Shown: piece by piece, positions 53,379 to 64,000 of the stretch | Position numbering within the stretch: the first letter of the stretch is position 1 | Layout: each line of letters begins with the position of its first letter | Assembly: GCA_002099365.1 (NCBI GenBank) | Contig: MSED01000013.1 | Span: forward strand, 1,054,001-1,118,000 | Origin: Phialophora verrucosa | Taxonomy: Eukaryota > Ascomycota > Eurotiomycetes > Chaetothyriales > Herpotrichiellaceae | Direction of reading: 5' to 3' | DNA length: 64,000 nucleotides | Translations under genes and position numbers: made by a program | The notes under the pieces: model-generated | Seen by the model: the letters and a program-made list of their open reading frames with translations, nothing else | What the model was told of the DNA's origin: nothing | Databases searched by the model: none

Positions 53379-54036
53379 GCAGGCACGCAAGGAGGGAGCA
53401 GAGGGGAGATACGGGAGTTGCAAGAGGAGATATGTGGCATTGGTAGGCGAATGCGACAGAAATTGCCAGAGACTGCAAGTCAGTGGGATTGAGAGGTGAC
53501 GACAGGAATTAGCAATGACTCCGAAACGACGACGTGCTCCGCAACAAAATGCCTCCCATCCAACTCACTTTAGAATCACAAGAGCACCACCACAGCTATA
53601 TCAAGATATTCGACATCAATGGATCGTAAATTGAGCATGGAAGTCGAAGCTGGAAGTTGGGTCGGGACCTCTGTCGTTAGCTTTCTTTGCTTATACACAA
53701 AGTTACATAGCGCATCAACTTGATCCAATGACACCTGAAAGTGCGTCTTCTCCCGTCGACTCTTACCGGACACCTGTAGTCAAGGCGACTAGGTTGGACG
53801 TAGTGTGAGAAAGTCACCCGCGTGCGAGGTGAGTAGATCAATGTCTCGCTCAAGGATTCATAATTCTGTTTTCCAGCCCATGCACAACGACATGACAGTG
53901 CACATCAGTCGACGCCATCCCATCTGAAGAAGCAGCGTAGTTACAGCAATCCACCCGCCTATTTTCCCTACGACTCGGGCGGTATCCCTCGTAATGTACG
54001 GAGTAGCCCTAGCGCTGCCATGACAAGTAATGTCCC
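53379..54036. other. Convergent intergenic region
   Basis: Between the small gene and the SEC63 3' end. Untranslated sequence is expected; nothing else is seen. Confidence 0.55.
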
Positions 54037-56359
54037 TCACGCATCCTCGTCCTCGGTCTCCGTATCCGTCTCCGAGGAATCACTATCGTCGTCTCCCTCG
54101 GTATCGCTCTCATCATCGCTCTCGTCGAGGGCATTGCCCGCCACCGCGACGGGGACGCCGCCCTTGCCCTCCTGCGCCTCTGCGTGTGAGAGAGCCCGCG
54201 CCCGCTTCTTGATCTTGCGCTTCGTAGTAGGCGACGTGGACATGCCCCCGCTTTTCATCGCCTGGAGCTGGCCGGCTAGAGAATCTGCAGACGAGGGGCG
54301 GGTTACGTTAGCACTGAACGCACGCACGCATACAATATATATCTCATTGCTTCCCTCCTTTTTCAATTCTTCAAAGTAAAACATTAAGAGGACCTGGGGG
54401 CAGGAACGTACCTTCATCGGGCTCACTGATGTCCTCGTCGCTCTCCACGACCTCGGCCTCCTTGGGGTCGCGGACGTCGAGAATGACGTCCACTTTCTCA
54501 TCCAGGCCAATATACGAGTCGCAAATCAGGTGCATGACGAACGGAAAGGCGTGGATCTGCGGCGGTGCCTGGAACGAGCATTTCAGCGTCACGACGTTGA
54601 AGGTGGGCTTCACACTCCCGGTATCCGGGTCGGTCGTGAAGATTGGGCGGTCGAAGGACGTGAATGTGAAGGGCGGAACGGAGATGCGGCCGGAGCGGCT
54701 CTCGGCCAGGAAGACGTGCCACCTCGGAGCATGCTCTGCTGCGAAATATGGCGCATGCGCGAGCGGAGGCTGTACGGAGCCGTCTTTGGCGTCGTCGTCG
54801 ACGTAGCTCCCGTCCGGCAATTTGCGGCGTTTGGACTTCGCGGGTTTTCGACCGTGGAGGGCGTCCAGGTCACCTTCGTCGGGGTCGATGTCTTCCAGGT
54901 CGAGAGGGTTGATGGGGGGAATTTCACTCGCAGATGTTCCCGGTGGGATGACGCGGGCTTTGATTACCAGTTGCACGAGACTGCCAGGCGTGACGACCCT
55001 TTCGCCGACGACTTTGAAAAAGGCTCTTGCAACGACGAGGCGCGGAATCTGCGATGCGACAGTCATGGCCTGGTCGTATTGCGCATCAGAGAGGTCCGAG
55101 CATAGACTGCGGCGTGTGGTGGCTGGCAATTGCATGAATTTCGAGAATGTGAGGGCTCCAGGTTTATAAGATTTCGAGATTTTGTCGACGATCTCGGGGG
55201 TGAAGTTGGGGAGTTGCAGGATTGCAGAACTGCTGGGTGGGACGGCTTGAATGATATTCTGCGACGTGTGGTAAGATGCGAGGAGGGGCTTTACAAGTCC
55301 GAAGGGCAGAGTTATAGAGGCGAAGGAGTTATTGAGGAGCAGGGCAGTGGGAGCGACGTCGTATTTCTCTTTTTCGAGTTCGGCATCTTCGAGATCGATG
55401 CGCGCAAGGTAGGCCCATAGTAAGGCAAGGGTTTTTCGTCGGACAGGGTCGTCGATGCTCTTTAGGCGGAGTTTGTCTGCTTCCGTCAGGACGGTGCTGT
55501 TGAGGACTTTGCTTTCTACTCTTGCGGCTCCAGCGTCACTCCTCGCTCCTTTGAGGGTTTCCTTGAATTCTTGACCCACGCTGGTGGCTGCCACGACGCC
55601 GCCTTCAGAAATGTCTTCCTTCCATTCGCGGAATAGGTTACCAGCACTGGCGTGAAGGACTTTGTCCTTTGTGAGGGCTTGTGTGCCGTACCACCATTTC
55701 CCGAGGGTGTATGGGAGCATGATTCCAAGTAGGATCCCGTAAAAGGCAACGACGAACCAGCGGTTGCCTTCCTCAACCATCCACTTGGGTAGCGCGATAC
55801 CAATACTGGTGGACTGTTTTCCATCAGGGTTTCCGTACTGCAGATAATTGTTCCTGATGTCTTCGTCCGTCAGCGCTTTGTAGGCTTTTGTCATTTCGAC
55901 CCAGCGGCTGTTCACGTCGTCCATGGTTTCATTCTTCGAAGCGTCGGGCTTCGCTTTGTCGGGGTGGAATTTCAGGGAGAGTTTCCTGTAGAACCGGTCG
56001 ATGTCCTTCTCCGACGCACTCCTCGACACTCCTAGGATATCATACGGATCCCACATCTTGGGTATCGTCCTCTGAGTGACAGCAATCAGGTAGATCATGT
56101 AGGCCATAAAGGCGTAGCCCAACACCACGGCTATGATTCTCTTTGTCTTGCGGGTTTGTCTCTTCCGCCGCTTTCTCTGCGCCTCGATAAGATCGACATT
56201 CTTGGGTCGGAAGTCTGACTTTATGCGGGAGGCCGTCTGTTCGAGGTCTGTCGAGGGTTTGAGGACGTTGTAGGTGAGAGGGATTGTGACCAGTCCGGCC
56301 ATGGTCAGCATGAAGAACGGGAAGAACTGCCCGCCTTCATCATAGTTGTATTCGGACAT
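54037..56359 (-). CDS. SEC63: ER translocation subunit Sec63 (J-domain membrane protein)
   Basis: Two exons (56359 to about 54412, then about 54284-54037) give about 730 residues. The start MSEYNYDEGGQFFPFF is the conserved Sec63 N-terminus; six codons upstream another ATG exists but lacks conservation. Transmembrane segments lie near residues 13-32, 77-98 and 205-225. Between the last two is a lumenal J domain with DPYDILGVSRSASEKDIDRFYRKLSLKFHPDKA; the HPD motif that activates Kar2/BiP is intact. The Brl/Sec63 domain follows, and the end is a strongly acidic tail (DESDDESDTEGDDDSD), the site that binds Sec62. The acidic tail is encoded after the intron at about 54285-54411. Confidence 0.96.
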
Positions 56360-57608
56360 GGTTGCGGTTTGGCGCACGCGCCGCTTGGATTTCGGAGGCT
56401 GTCGTCAGTGTCGTGCGGTGCGAGTAGGGAAATAGGAGGGCGAGACGATGATATGGTATGGAGGCCTCGATAAATGCCCGCGGCGGTCAACAACCGTGTC
56501 AACAAGTGTGAATATTTAATTAATCGACGACTGCTCCCAAAAAGTGGCAGTGGACCCTGACAAGCCTGAACAAGTGCGAGGTGGCTTCTCCGAGTCTCAG
56601 CCTCGTCGGAATCCCACAGCCTCTTCACTCCCCCATTTGTTACAGTATCCACCCAATGCCAAAGCCGGCTACTGAGAATTGCGGTGTCTTTGCTGGTCAA
56701 GCAATAACTGTGTGTTTGACCGATGATGGAACAGCAAGATCTTGTCCATCTTGCATCACCCTGCTAAGAAAGTCTTGTCTCCAATCACCCTGATCGACAA
56801 CGCTGGCTGTCGCATGGTTGCCCGCAGAACATAACTTCAGCCCGGCACGTTTCCGGGAGTCTTTATTACGAGTACCACTTGACTAGAACACGATAGATTT
56901 CCCAGTCTCGACTCGTCTAGGGTCTCGTTGCACTCCTGTGCAGGCTCTATACCACCTCTCGAGGACTCGTCTCGCACAGGCTATGGAATGTAATCATGTC
57001 AGGCTACACCGCCTGAGGGTGGGCATGCAGAAGGGTCTACATGCAATGGTTGCAAAAGTGGGACTTTCAGGATGGGGAACCGATCAACCACCGGAAGCCA
57101 TAGCAAGACTGTCCACGACACTTGCTTCGTGTCAGAAGATCAGAGACAAGAGAATGGACAACAGGAGGTGTTTCGGTCTATGACGGTTACCAACTCTCAA
57201 ACCTGCATCGAACTTGAAGACATCGCACCTTCACAGTAAGTTTTCCTCATGGGCGTGTGCCCCTGGCACATGGCGCTATTCTCGGCAGCAAGATCTAGAT
57301 GTACGTCATTTTCGCTTGGCAGATCTGGGGAGCAAGATGTCTCATTGCCCCTCTTAGGTATCAAATGCATCATGACTTCAAAGCCTGTCATCATCACGGC
57401 TTCCCTTGCAGACATGTAGCTTTGTGCCACCCGAGAAGAGACAAAAGAGCCCCCAGTCCCAACAGTATGTATTCACAACCACATCGTCCAAAGTCATTTC
57501 CATTTGTCTCACTACAGTCGGATGCGTCTATACTTGAGAGTAGTCCGTAACGTACAACTCAGGAGGACGAGCATCTTCCTTGCAACCAACAAGCAGAGAA
57601 ACCGCAAA
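56360..57608. other. Divergent promoter region, SEC63 / short-chain dehydrogenase
   Basis: 1.25 kb between the two start codons. No motif or gene is recognised. Confidence 0.5.
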
Positions 57609-58690
57609 ATGTCATCTCTCCTACCTGGAAACAACACATTGAACCCAGATGAGGATATTCCTGATCTGTCAGGCAAGGTGGGCAAGCGCTCTCTCGATCG
57701 CAAGTCACCTCTGACTCTGACACTTCTCCGCAGCACTACATCGTCACAGGAGGAAGTGCAGGAATTGGCTTCGGCATTGCTGCTCATTTGATCCAGCACA
57801 ATGCCGAGAATGTCACCATCTTATCGAACAAGGAGGATCATGCGCAGTCGGCACTTGAGGAGTTGAAGGAGTTTGGCGATGCGACGAAAGCCCACTGGGT
57901 CAAATGTGACCTAGAGGACCTAGCGTTCACGAATCGCGTTGCCGATGAACTCGCCAGCTCGCAGGATAGACTGGATGGGGCGAGTGACACTTCTTCGCTG
58001 TGATACCCTAGCTGCAGTCGCTGACAAGTCCAATAGCTCGTTCTCAATGCTGGCCTCGGAGTCGGGGTGTACAATGAGACCAAGGACAGGCTTGATTCAC
58101 ATTTCCAGGTCAACCACCTTTCACAGTTGGCACTGTTGTTGAAGCTGCTCCCCCGCCTACATCGCACGCCTGGGGCGCGCGTGGTCTTCGAATCCTCCGA
58201 ATTGCACAGAGGCGCCGACTACGACACAAAATTCAAGGACGAAGCTGAGATCAACACCGACATCGGCCCGACTCGACTCTACAACCGAACCAAGCTTGCT
58301 CAAATCTTGACGGTGCGAGCTCTCCAGCGAAGAAAGGAGGCTGGCGAACTGGGCTTCCAACCGGATCAGAAGATCTTTATTAATGCAGTGCACCCTGGAG
58401 GCGTTGCTACGGATCAGCCGCTCCAGGCCGAAGATGCTTATGGAATACTCGGCGTTGTTGGCCATAAGCTCGTCAGGCCATTCATGAAAGATCCAGTATC
58501 GGAAGGCTGTCGCCCAGCATTGTATGCCACGACAAGCCCGGAGATTGAGGAGAAGGGTATCAGCGGCCAGTACATCGTGCCAGACAAGAAAGTGACAAGC
58601 CCGAGTAAGCAGGCGCAGAATGATGAGCTTGGTGAGGCCTTGTGGAGTCTTAGTCTCCGCATTCTCGACGACAGGATAGGCCGTCTGTAA
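57609..58690 (+). CDS. Short-chain dehydrogenase/reductase (retinol-dehydrogenase-like)
   Basis: Three exons (57609-57677, 57734-57979, 58037-58690) give about 322 residues. HYIVTGGSAGIGFGIA is the TGxxxGIG cofactor loop; CDLEDL lies where the adenine pocket is expected; after the second intron LVLNAGLGVG is the NNAG-equivalent. The catalytic serine is in VVFESSELHR, and YNRTK is the YxxxK pair. The second intron needs a GC donor (57980-58036, GC-AG), because no GT donor gives the correct frame. The long insert around the active site and PGGVATD resemble WW-domain-oxidoreductase/retinol-dehydrogenase-type fungal SDRs. The substrate is unknown. Confidence 0.93.
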
Positions 58691-59562
58691 CTGAGAGGCG
58701 TTCAAGTGTCGGCTGGCAAATCGAAACGCAAGGAGTTGTTGATTCAACGAGAATAAATGCAAAATCCTTGAGTAGAACACAATGTCCGACACTGCTGGAA
58801 GCGTACTTCTATCCCAGAACGGAGAAGTCGTCACATATTTGCGTTTGAACCAAAAGTTTTGCACACCTAAGTGATATCGAACCACCTTTTGCTAAGTTGC
58901 CTTTGTTTGCAAAGCCAAATATAACACGTTCTAATCTTCGGTAGAGCTGATGAGAAGAGAAGCCCTTGGCACTACCTACCCTCAACCCCTGTATGACCAA
59001 CCACGCTGAATGTGAGAGAATGACCCATTCTCCAAGGCAAAAGGTATGAAAGACTCGGCAATGCCAGCCAAAAAAAGGGCCACTACCGATCTTCTTTGGA
59101 CAGCAAAGAAAGGACAAGGAAATATGGAAGCCCTGAAGGAGATGGAGGAAGAGCAGAAAGCGTTGTGATAAGGATATCAGTCATCGCAGGCCTCCGTCCG
59201 CCCCGGCTCTCCATGTCCTCTGGGACAATATTCTCCGACTGACTTGGGTGAAAGGACGGTGGTCCTTTCAGTTAAGCAAGTCGCCTTGCACACACATATT
59301 AGCACGATCTGGATCCATGCGCCTTGGCTAGTTCGCATCGAGGTTAGAAGCAGCGGCGGGGTCAGATCGCGACCAGAGCCAAAAAGGGGCAGAGCCGCCC
59401 CGCCCCGAAACCCCCTACAACAACTGTACGATATCCTGTGCGCCTGTAAGCTTTCCCTGCCGCCAGCCGCTCCTCCAACTGCCTCATGTACTCGTACTCG
59501 GCATGTGTGGCAAGCGTCAACCCCACGAACGTGTTTGAACCTCGAAGCCAGAAGCAGACGAA
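58691..59562. other. Intergenic region upstream of the amidase
   Basis: 3' region of the dehydrogenase gene and promoter of the amidase. A frame at 59244-59630 partly overlaps the amidase start but has no recognisable product. Confidence 0.5.
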
Positions 59563-61463
59563 ATGTCTACTCCGGGCGAAATGTCGATGAGCCCATTCTT
59601 GAACAGGCCGCAAGCCCGCAAAGGTCCTGATGTGCCTTACAAGAACGAGGCGAGCTCGAACCCTGTGCTGCGCGGCGTCACGCTAGCCGTGCTCTCCAAG
59701 ATGTATGGACGGCTGTCTTCCTCTCGTGCAGCATGCGGCTAAAGCGGTCCCCAGCATCTCGTCGTCCAGCTGGATACAAAGCATCTTCTGGAAGCTCAAT
59801 CGGTTCGACAGGCTCAAAGACGCGCCGTATCTTGACGACTATGAGATCCGTCTGGACCCGACCGTCTGGCCCCGCCATGAGCCAGGTGAGCTACCGAGCG
59901 CTTTGACAGAATTGCCAGCCGTACGGCCCCGAGCTTCCAGCACAAATTACTACACATGTGCCGATTACCATGGACTATACAAGTCTGGGAAGCTCACCCC
60001 CTCCGACGTTGTCGAGCAGCTCCTACCTCTGATACGGAGGGACATCGAGCCCGCCGGCCGATACTCCGTTGCGTTCATTGATTCCAAAATTGACCTCGTT
60101 CGAGCCGCTGCCAAAGCTTCCACGGAAAGATATCAAGCTGGGAAACCGCTCAGCGAGCTTGACGGGGTGCCCTTGGCCATAAAGGACGAGGTAGACCTGG
60201 CGGGCTACAAGACAACCAAAGGAAGTAAGCTCGACTTCACAGATAAAACTGGTGGAACATCATGGTGTGTACAGAAGTGGCAAGATGCAGGCGCCGTGAT
60301 TATCGGAAAGACAAACATGCACGAGGTTGGCCTTGACACGACGAACAACAATCAGACCTGGGGCACACCGTTGAATCCGCACAACAATGGCTACTACACG
60401 GGCGGCAGCTCCGGTGGTTCTGCTTTCGCCGTGGCGGCAGGCATTGTTCCAATCGCTCTCGGAGTTGACGGTGGTGGGTCAATTCGACTGCCAGCGGCCT
60501 TCTGTGGTATCTATGGCCTTAAGACGACTCATGGCCGAGTATCTCCCAGAGTGAGCAAGGACTGGATTGACAGCGTTGTGGTCTACGGCCCTATGGCCAG
60601 CAGCATCGACGACCTGGCTCTGGGTTATCGCATCATGGCTCAACCGGACCCGGGAGCAACAAGAAGCCCTGGGTTTCCTAGCAGCCTCGCGAAGCCCTCG
60701 TTCACTGCATCGACGGGGAAGAAATATCTAGCCATCGACCGTACGTGGGTCAATCGATCCGACAAGGTGGTCCTGGACATGTTCAATGCCGCCGTTGATG
60801 GCTATGTGCAAAACCAGGGCTACGAAGTCGTCGAGATTCAGATCCCGTACCTCCCGGAGGGACAAAAAGCGCATGCTTTGACCATTCTCTCCGAGGCTCG
60901 CAGTCAGATCACGCGCGAAAAGATGACGAAGCTGTCGTGGCATAATCAACTGCTCCTGAATGTCGCTGGCGGGCACGCCACCGCGCAAGATTTCATGTAC
61001 TCCCAGAAGCTGCGGAACCTCCTCATGTGCCACCTGGCGTGGCTCTGGGAGCAATACCCGGGCATGCTGATATTGACGCCAACGACGCCCTGTGCCGGGT
61101 GGAAGATTGGCAAGCCCAGCGACCTGACAAGCGGCTACGGGGTGAGTGATGGTGATACGAGCCTGCGGAGTATGGAATACGTCTATCTGGCGAACTTTAC
61201 GGGCAATCCAGCCATCAGCTGCCCAATGGGCTACACCGATGAAAATGTGCCAGTTGGCCTTATGGTACGTAGTGTCCTCTTCTCGTCACATATGCTTTCC
61301 CCTCCTTCTAACCCAGATCCAGGCCATGGGCGATTGGTGCAGTGAAGAGCAGCTCATCGCGTTCGGCAGGGAGGGCGAATCATTCCTTGCCGGCGGTATT
61401 CGTCGGCCCAAGGATGAGCAGAATTGGGTCGATGTCCTTGCTGAGAAAAAACCTGTCGATTAG
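59563..61463 (+). CDS. Amidase-signature hydrolase
   Basis: Three exons (59563-59702, 59755-61264, 61323-61463) give about 596 residues. The first intron is 52 bp and ends at the CAG before ATCTCGTCG; it alone joins VTLAVLSK to ISSSSWIQSIFWKLNRF in frame. Catalytic residues of the Ser-cisSer-Lys triad are visible: lysine in PLAIKDEVDL, the cis-serine in YTGGSSGGSA, and the nucleophile in GVDGGGSIRLPAAFCG. The last exon reads AMGDWCSEEQLIAFGR. Fungal proteins of this size hydrolyse amides, some linked to glutamyl-tRNA amidotransferase-like or indole-acetamide hydrolase activity; the substrate is not known. It is convergent with the ligase gene. Confidence 0.94.
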
Positions 61464-61764
61464 GCAGAGTCAATTGACAATAGCGTTGACCGCACTCAAC
61501 TCAGCGAGTGCCTGGAAGGATCTGCTTCACATTGGTATAATTATTCACTCTGCCGAACTCGTTGGCTTCAATCGCGAGTGTTTCTGTGTTGCGTGCCTCA
61601 CTTCTGCAATATTGCGGCATCGAGAAAGTAGAGAGCCTGTAATCATCGCCGTACGAAGAGGTATCTACTGTTCTCTGACACAGAATACAAGAAGACCATG
61701 CGAACGGGCGGTGCAGGTTGAGATCTTTCCAAGGTCGAGCATTGATGACTCGCTCGACACCCCT
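61464..61764. other. Convergent intergenic region
   Basis: 301 bp between the amidase and ligase stop codons, holding both 3' untranslated regions. Nothing else is seen. Confidence 0.6.
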
Positions 61765-63999
61765 TCAATGGTCCTCGAATTCGTCACCCTCATCGCCGCC
61801 GCGACCCTGGGGGCCCTGGCCCCACCCCGGACCGGTCTCCTGAACCCTAGCTTCCTGCTTCCTATAAAGCGCCGCAAGGAATTCGTTCGTGCTCGCCTCC
61901 TCGACACTCTTATCATCTCGCACCTTCAGGAACCTGGGGAACCGCATGCTCAGGCCCCGCTCTTCGCTCACCAACCCAATCGCCGCCGTGTACGTGGGAC
62001 TAAGCGTGATGTCTGCAAACGCCATCTCCCAGACCTCGAGGGGTTCGAACCACACCTCCGGCGTGGGGCCCGAGTACTCGATATAGCTCGGCTTGTGGCG
62101 CGTGGTGTTGTCGCCCTCTTCGCTGTACTTTTCCTTGTTGGCCTGGTAGAATTTATCGGTGAAGCCGCTGATACATTTCGTGACGACCTCGAGACTTCCG
62201 GTCTCGGGGTTGCGGCATGCCAGGAGGATGGGGGACCACCACTTCGCCTTGCGCCCTTGGCCGTGCCAGCCGGCCACGGGGATGAGGTCGATTGTGTCGG
62301 CCGATTGGGCGTAGTCTTTCTTCACTTTGAGCCAGGAGTCCAGACGTTTGTCGGGCTCGTAGGTCGAGAGGAGAGCTTTGCGGCGGGTGCTTTTGTCCTT
62401 TTCCTTGTCATCGTGCGCCGAGGGAGCGGATCGCTTGGTCGTGCTTGATTTCTTTTTGCTGGGCGTTACTGGGAGGGAAGGCGGGGCAGGCGAAGCCGTC
62501 CTATTGGCAGCGTCGTGATCTTCATCGTCTGGGGACGCGAGGTCCGGGTTTGGTAGGTTGTCCAGGACCTTAACCATGATACCTTCGCATTTGATGTCCG
62601 TGGCTGACTTGAAAAACTCGAGCACGGTCTCGGAGTCGGCGGAGGTGGCGTCAATACTCTTCACCCACGTGAAGTGGTGTTCTTTCTCGATGAACATGCT
62701 GCGAAGCAGGCCGCGGCGTTCACGGAACGGACGGTCGAGTAATTGTTCGCCATTGAGGTACATTAGGTCGAATGCGAAGAGACAGACGTCGATCTGGATA
62801 GATCCGATGTCGACGTCTTTCTTTGCGCGATTGGTCAAAGTTTGGAAGGTCTTCAACTCCCCGCTGTTTCTGTCCACGGCGACGACTTCGCCTTCGAGGA
62901 TAAAGCTGGAGACGCCGTCACCGCGGATCTCAGGCACCAGCGCCACAAGATCGGGATACTTGTCGGTCATAACTTCGAGGTGGCGGGAGAAGATGGAGAC
63001 TTTGCCGCGGTCATCACAGTGGACTTGCGCGCGTTGACCGTCGTACTTGTACTCGCAGCTGAAATCTCGGCCTTGGAGCTTGGTGAGCATTTCGCTCAGG
63101 TCGCGAGTTATACTTCCAAGCATAGGTCGCAGGGGTACGTGCAATGCCAGACCACAACGCAGGAGCAGTTCATCTGACACGCCAACTTCTAGCAGCGCGG
63201 GAACAAGATCGTTGTAATTCGGTCGTCGCGCAAAGCAGGTCTTGACGACTTCTTCCGCTTTCGACCACACAACGGCAAGTTCCTCTTTCTTGAGCTTCGA
63301 GAGCTCGATAGGATCTCTGATGGGGAAGTCTGCACCTGCCGGGCGAGAGAGTTGGAATGCTCGTGCTAGAGCAATGAGCATAGTCGTTTTGACTGCACCG
63401 ATGCGCAAATGCTGAACCAATGTTCTCACGATATATCGAGACTCTTCCGGTCCTCGAGCATCCTGTAGGAGACGCTCGACTAGTCTCTGCTTCTGCTCCA
63501 CGCTCCCATTGCCCTTGCTATTTGCGATTTTGACCAAGGTTTGATAGGCGCTCTTGATGGTGAGAGGCTTCGGTTTCCTGAGCGTGAAGCTTTGCCTCTT
63601 CTTCGCCTCAAATGCGACATCTCCTGCATCGCCATGCTTATCGTAGAGTGTCTTCAGACCTGCATTGTCTAGGCCGCAGACCTTCTTTAGCGCCTTCGAA
63701 ATCGCCGATCCGCCTAGTCCGAGTTCCAGGGAGATATATGACGGCGAGATGGAGTTCGTGGCTAGCCAGACTGCAGGGAGTAGGCTGTCGGGATCTGCTT
63801 CAATGATGGTCCTAATGCAGTTCACCAGTGTGTCCACGATCTTGATACGGCTTTGCGTAGAGTTAACTAACACAAAACATCTGGTCAGAAGAGCATAGGA
63901 CGCATCTCCTCCGTCTCCAGCCCAGTGCCTCCTCAACTCCGATACATATTGAGAAGGATTGTAGGTCAAGGGGCTCTGGTCAAACGGAACGGTCAAAGT
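61765..63999 (-). CDS. LIG1: ATP-dependent DNA ligase I (5' end beyond the window)
   Basis: The frame stays open to the right edge, so the N-terminal regulatory region and start lie outside. From the edge it reads VPFDQSPLTYNPSQY, then the DNA-binding domain (KIVDTLVNCIRTII..., RYIVRTLVQHLRIG). The adenylation domain has CEYKYDGQRAQVH (lysine nucleophile), FSRHLEVMT, FILEGEVVA, FAFDLMYLNG, EGIMVK, and LDSWLKVKKDY (motif V). The OB-fold has MAFADITLSPTYTAA. A hydrophilic insert of ~70 residues rich in Ser, Lys and Asp separates EGIMVK from the last adenylation motif. The ending is a Gly-rich acidic tail. It seals nicks, mainly Okazaki fragments, in the nucleus. No disabling mutation is seen. 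Confidence 0.96.
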   Translation of the reverse strand, partial: TLTVPFDQSPLTYNPSQYVSELRRHWAGDGGDASYALLTRCFVLVNSTQSRIKIVDTLVNCIRTIIEADPDSLLPAVWLATNSISPSYISLELGLGGSAISKALKKVCGLDNAGLKTLYDKHGDAGDVAFEAKKRQSFTLRKPKPLTIKSAYQTLVKIANSKGNGSVEQKQRLVERLLQDARGPEESRYIVRTLVQHLRIGAVKTTMLIALARAFQLSRPAGADFPIRDPIELSKLKKEELAVVWSKAEEVVKTCFARRPNYNDLVPALLEVGVSDELLLRCGLALHVPLRPMLGSITRDLSEMLTKLQGRDFSCEYKYDGQRAQVHCDDRGKVSIFSRHLEVMTDKYPDLVALVPEIRGDGVSSFILEGEVVAVDRNSGELKTFQTLTNRAKKDVDIGSIQIDVCLFAFDLMYLNGEQLLDRPFRERRGLLRSMFIEKEHHFTWVKSIDATSADSETVLEFFKSATDIKCEGIMVKVLDNLPNPDLASPDDEDHDAANRTASPAPPSLPVTPSKKKSSTTKRSAPSAHDDKEKDKSTRRKALLSTYEPDKRLDSWLKVKKDYAQSADTIDLIPVAGWHGQGRKAKWWSPILLACRNPETGSLEVVTKCISGFTDKFYQANKEKYSEEGDNTTRHKPSYIEYSGPTPEVWFEPLEVWEMAFADITLSPTYTAAIGLVSEERGLSMRFPRFLKVRDDKSVEEASTNEFLAALYRKQEARVQETGPGWGQGPQGRGGDEGDEFEDH

Positions 64000-64000
64000 G

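Overview
The window is nuclear DNA of a filamentous ascomycete (Pezizomycotina). The evidence is short GT-AG introns of about 48-130 bp, dense Zn2Cys6 regulators, P450s and MFS transporters, and fungal housekeeping genes (SEC63, PRP18, TOA1, an OSH-type OSBP, a Bap31/Yet protein, LIG1). The style suggests Eurotiomycetes, perhaps Chaetothyriales, but no sequence here proves the order. I support 23 protein genes that look functional or are cut by an edge, plus three decayed genes. I found no convincing tRNA, rRNA or CRISPR.

Region 1 (1-9.1 kb): the 3' end of a deaminase-like gene cut by the left edge, then a small accessory group. It holds an MFS permease of the Dal5/ACS type, a cytochrome P450, and a Zn2Cys6 regulator divergent from the P450. 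Region 2 (9.8-34.7 kb) is mostly conserved genes: PRP18, a FYVE protein, an unknown protein, a Nudix hydrolase, a secreted PhoD-type phosphatase with a Pho4-type 9-mer far upstream, a secreted type-B carboxylesterase, Bap31/Yet, TFIIA large subunit, nicotinamidase, a DUF3605 protein and an oxysterol-binding protein.

Region 3 (34.9-51.8 kb) is the most unusual part. It resembles an oxidative pathway cluster in decay and has no PKS, NRPS or terpene core enzyme. It holds a frameshifted Zn2Cys6 relic with a lost zinc ligand, a P450, an aryl-alcohol-type zinc alcohol dehydrogenase, an aldehyde dehydrogenase fragment, a largely intact Zn2Cys6 regulator, a DHA-type MFS transporter, a second P450 and an N-terminal relic of a flavin oxidoreductase. 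P450, then ADH, then ALDH would form a logical serial oxidation (inference). Two unannotated repeat families sit in it. One is a pair of about 168-bp inverted-repeat elements in opposite orientation, with a central AT palindrome. The other is a two-block cassette found upstream of two cluster genes, with its blocks in swapped order.

Region 4 (53-64 kb) returns to conserved genes: a 65-aa protein, SEC63, a short-chain dehydrogenase with a GC-AG intron, an amidase, and the ATP-dependent DNA ligase that runs off the right edge.
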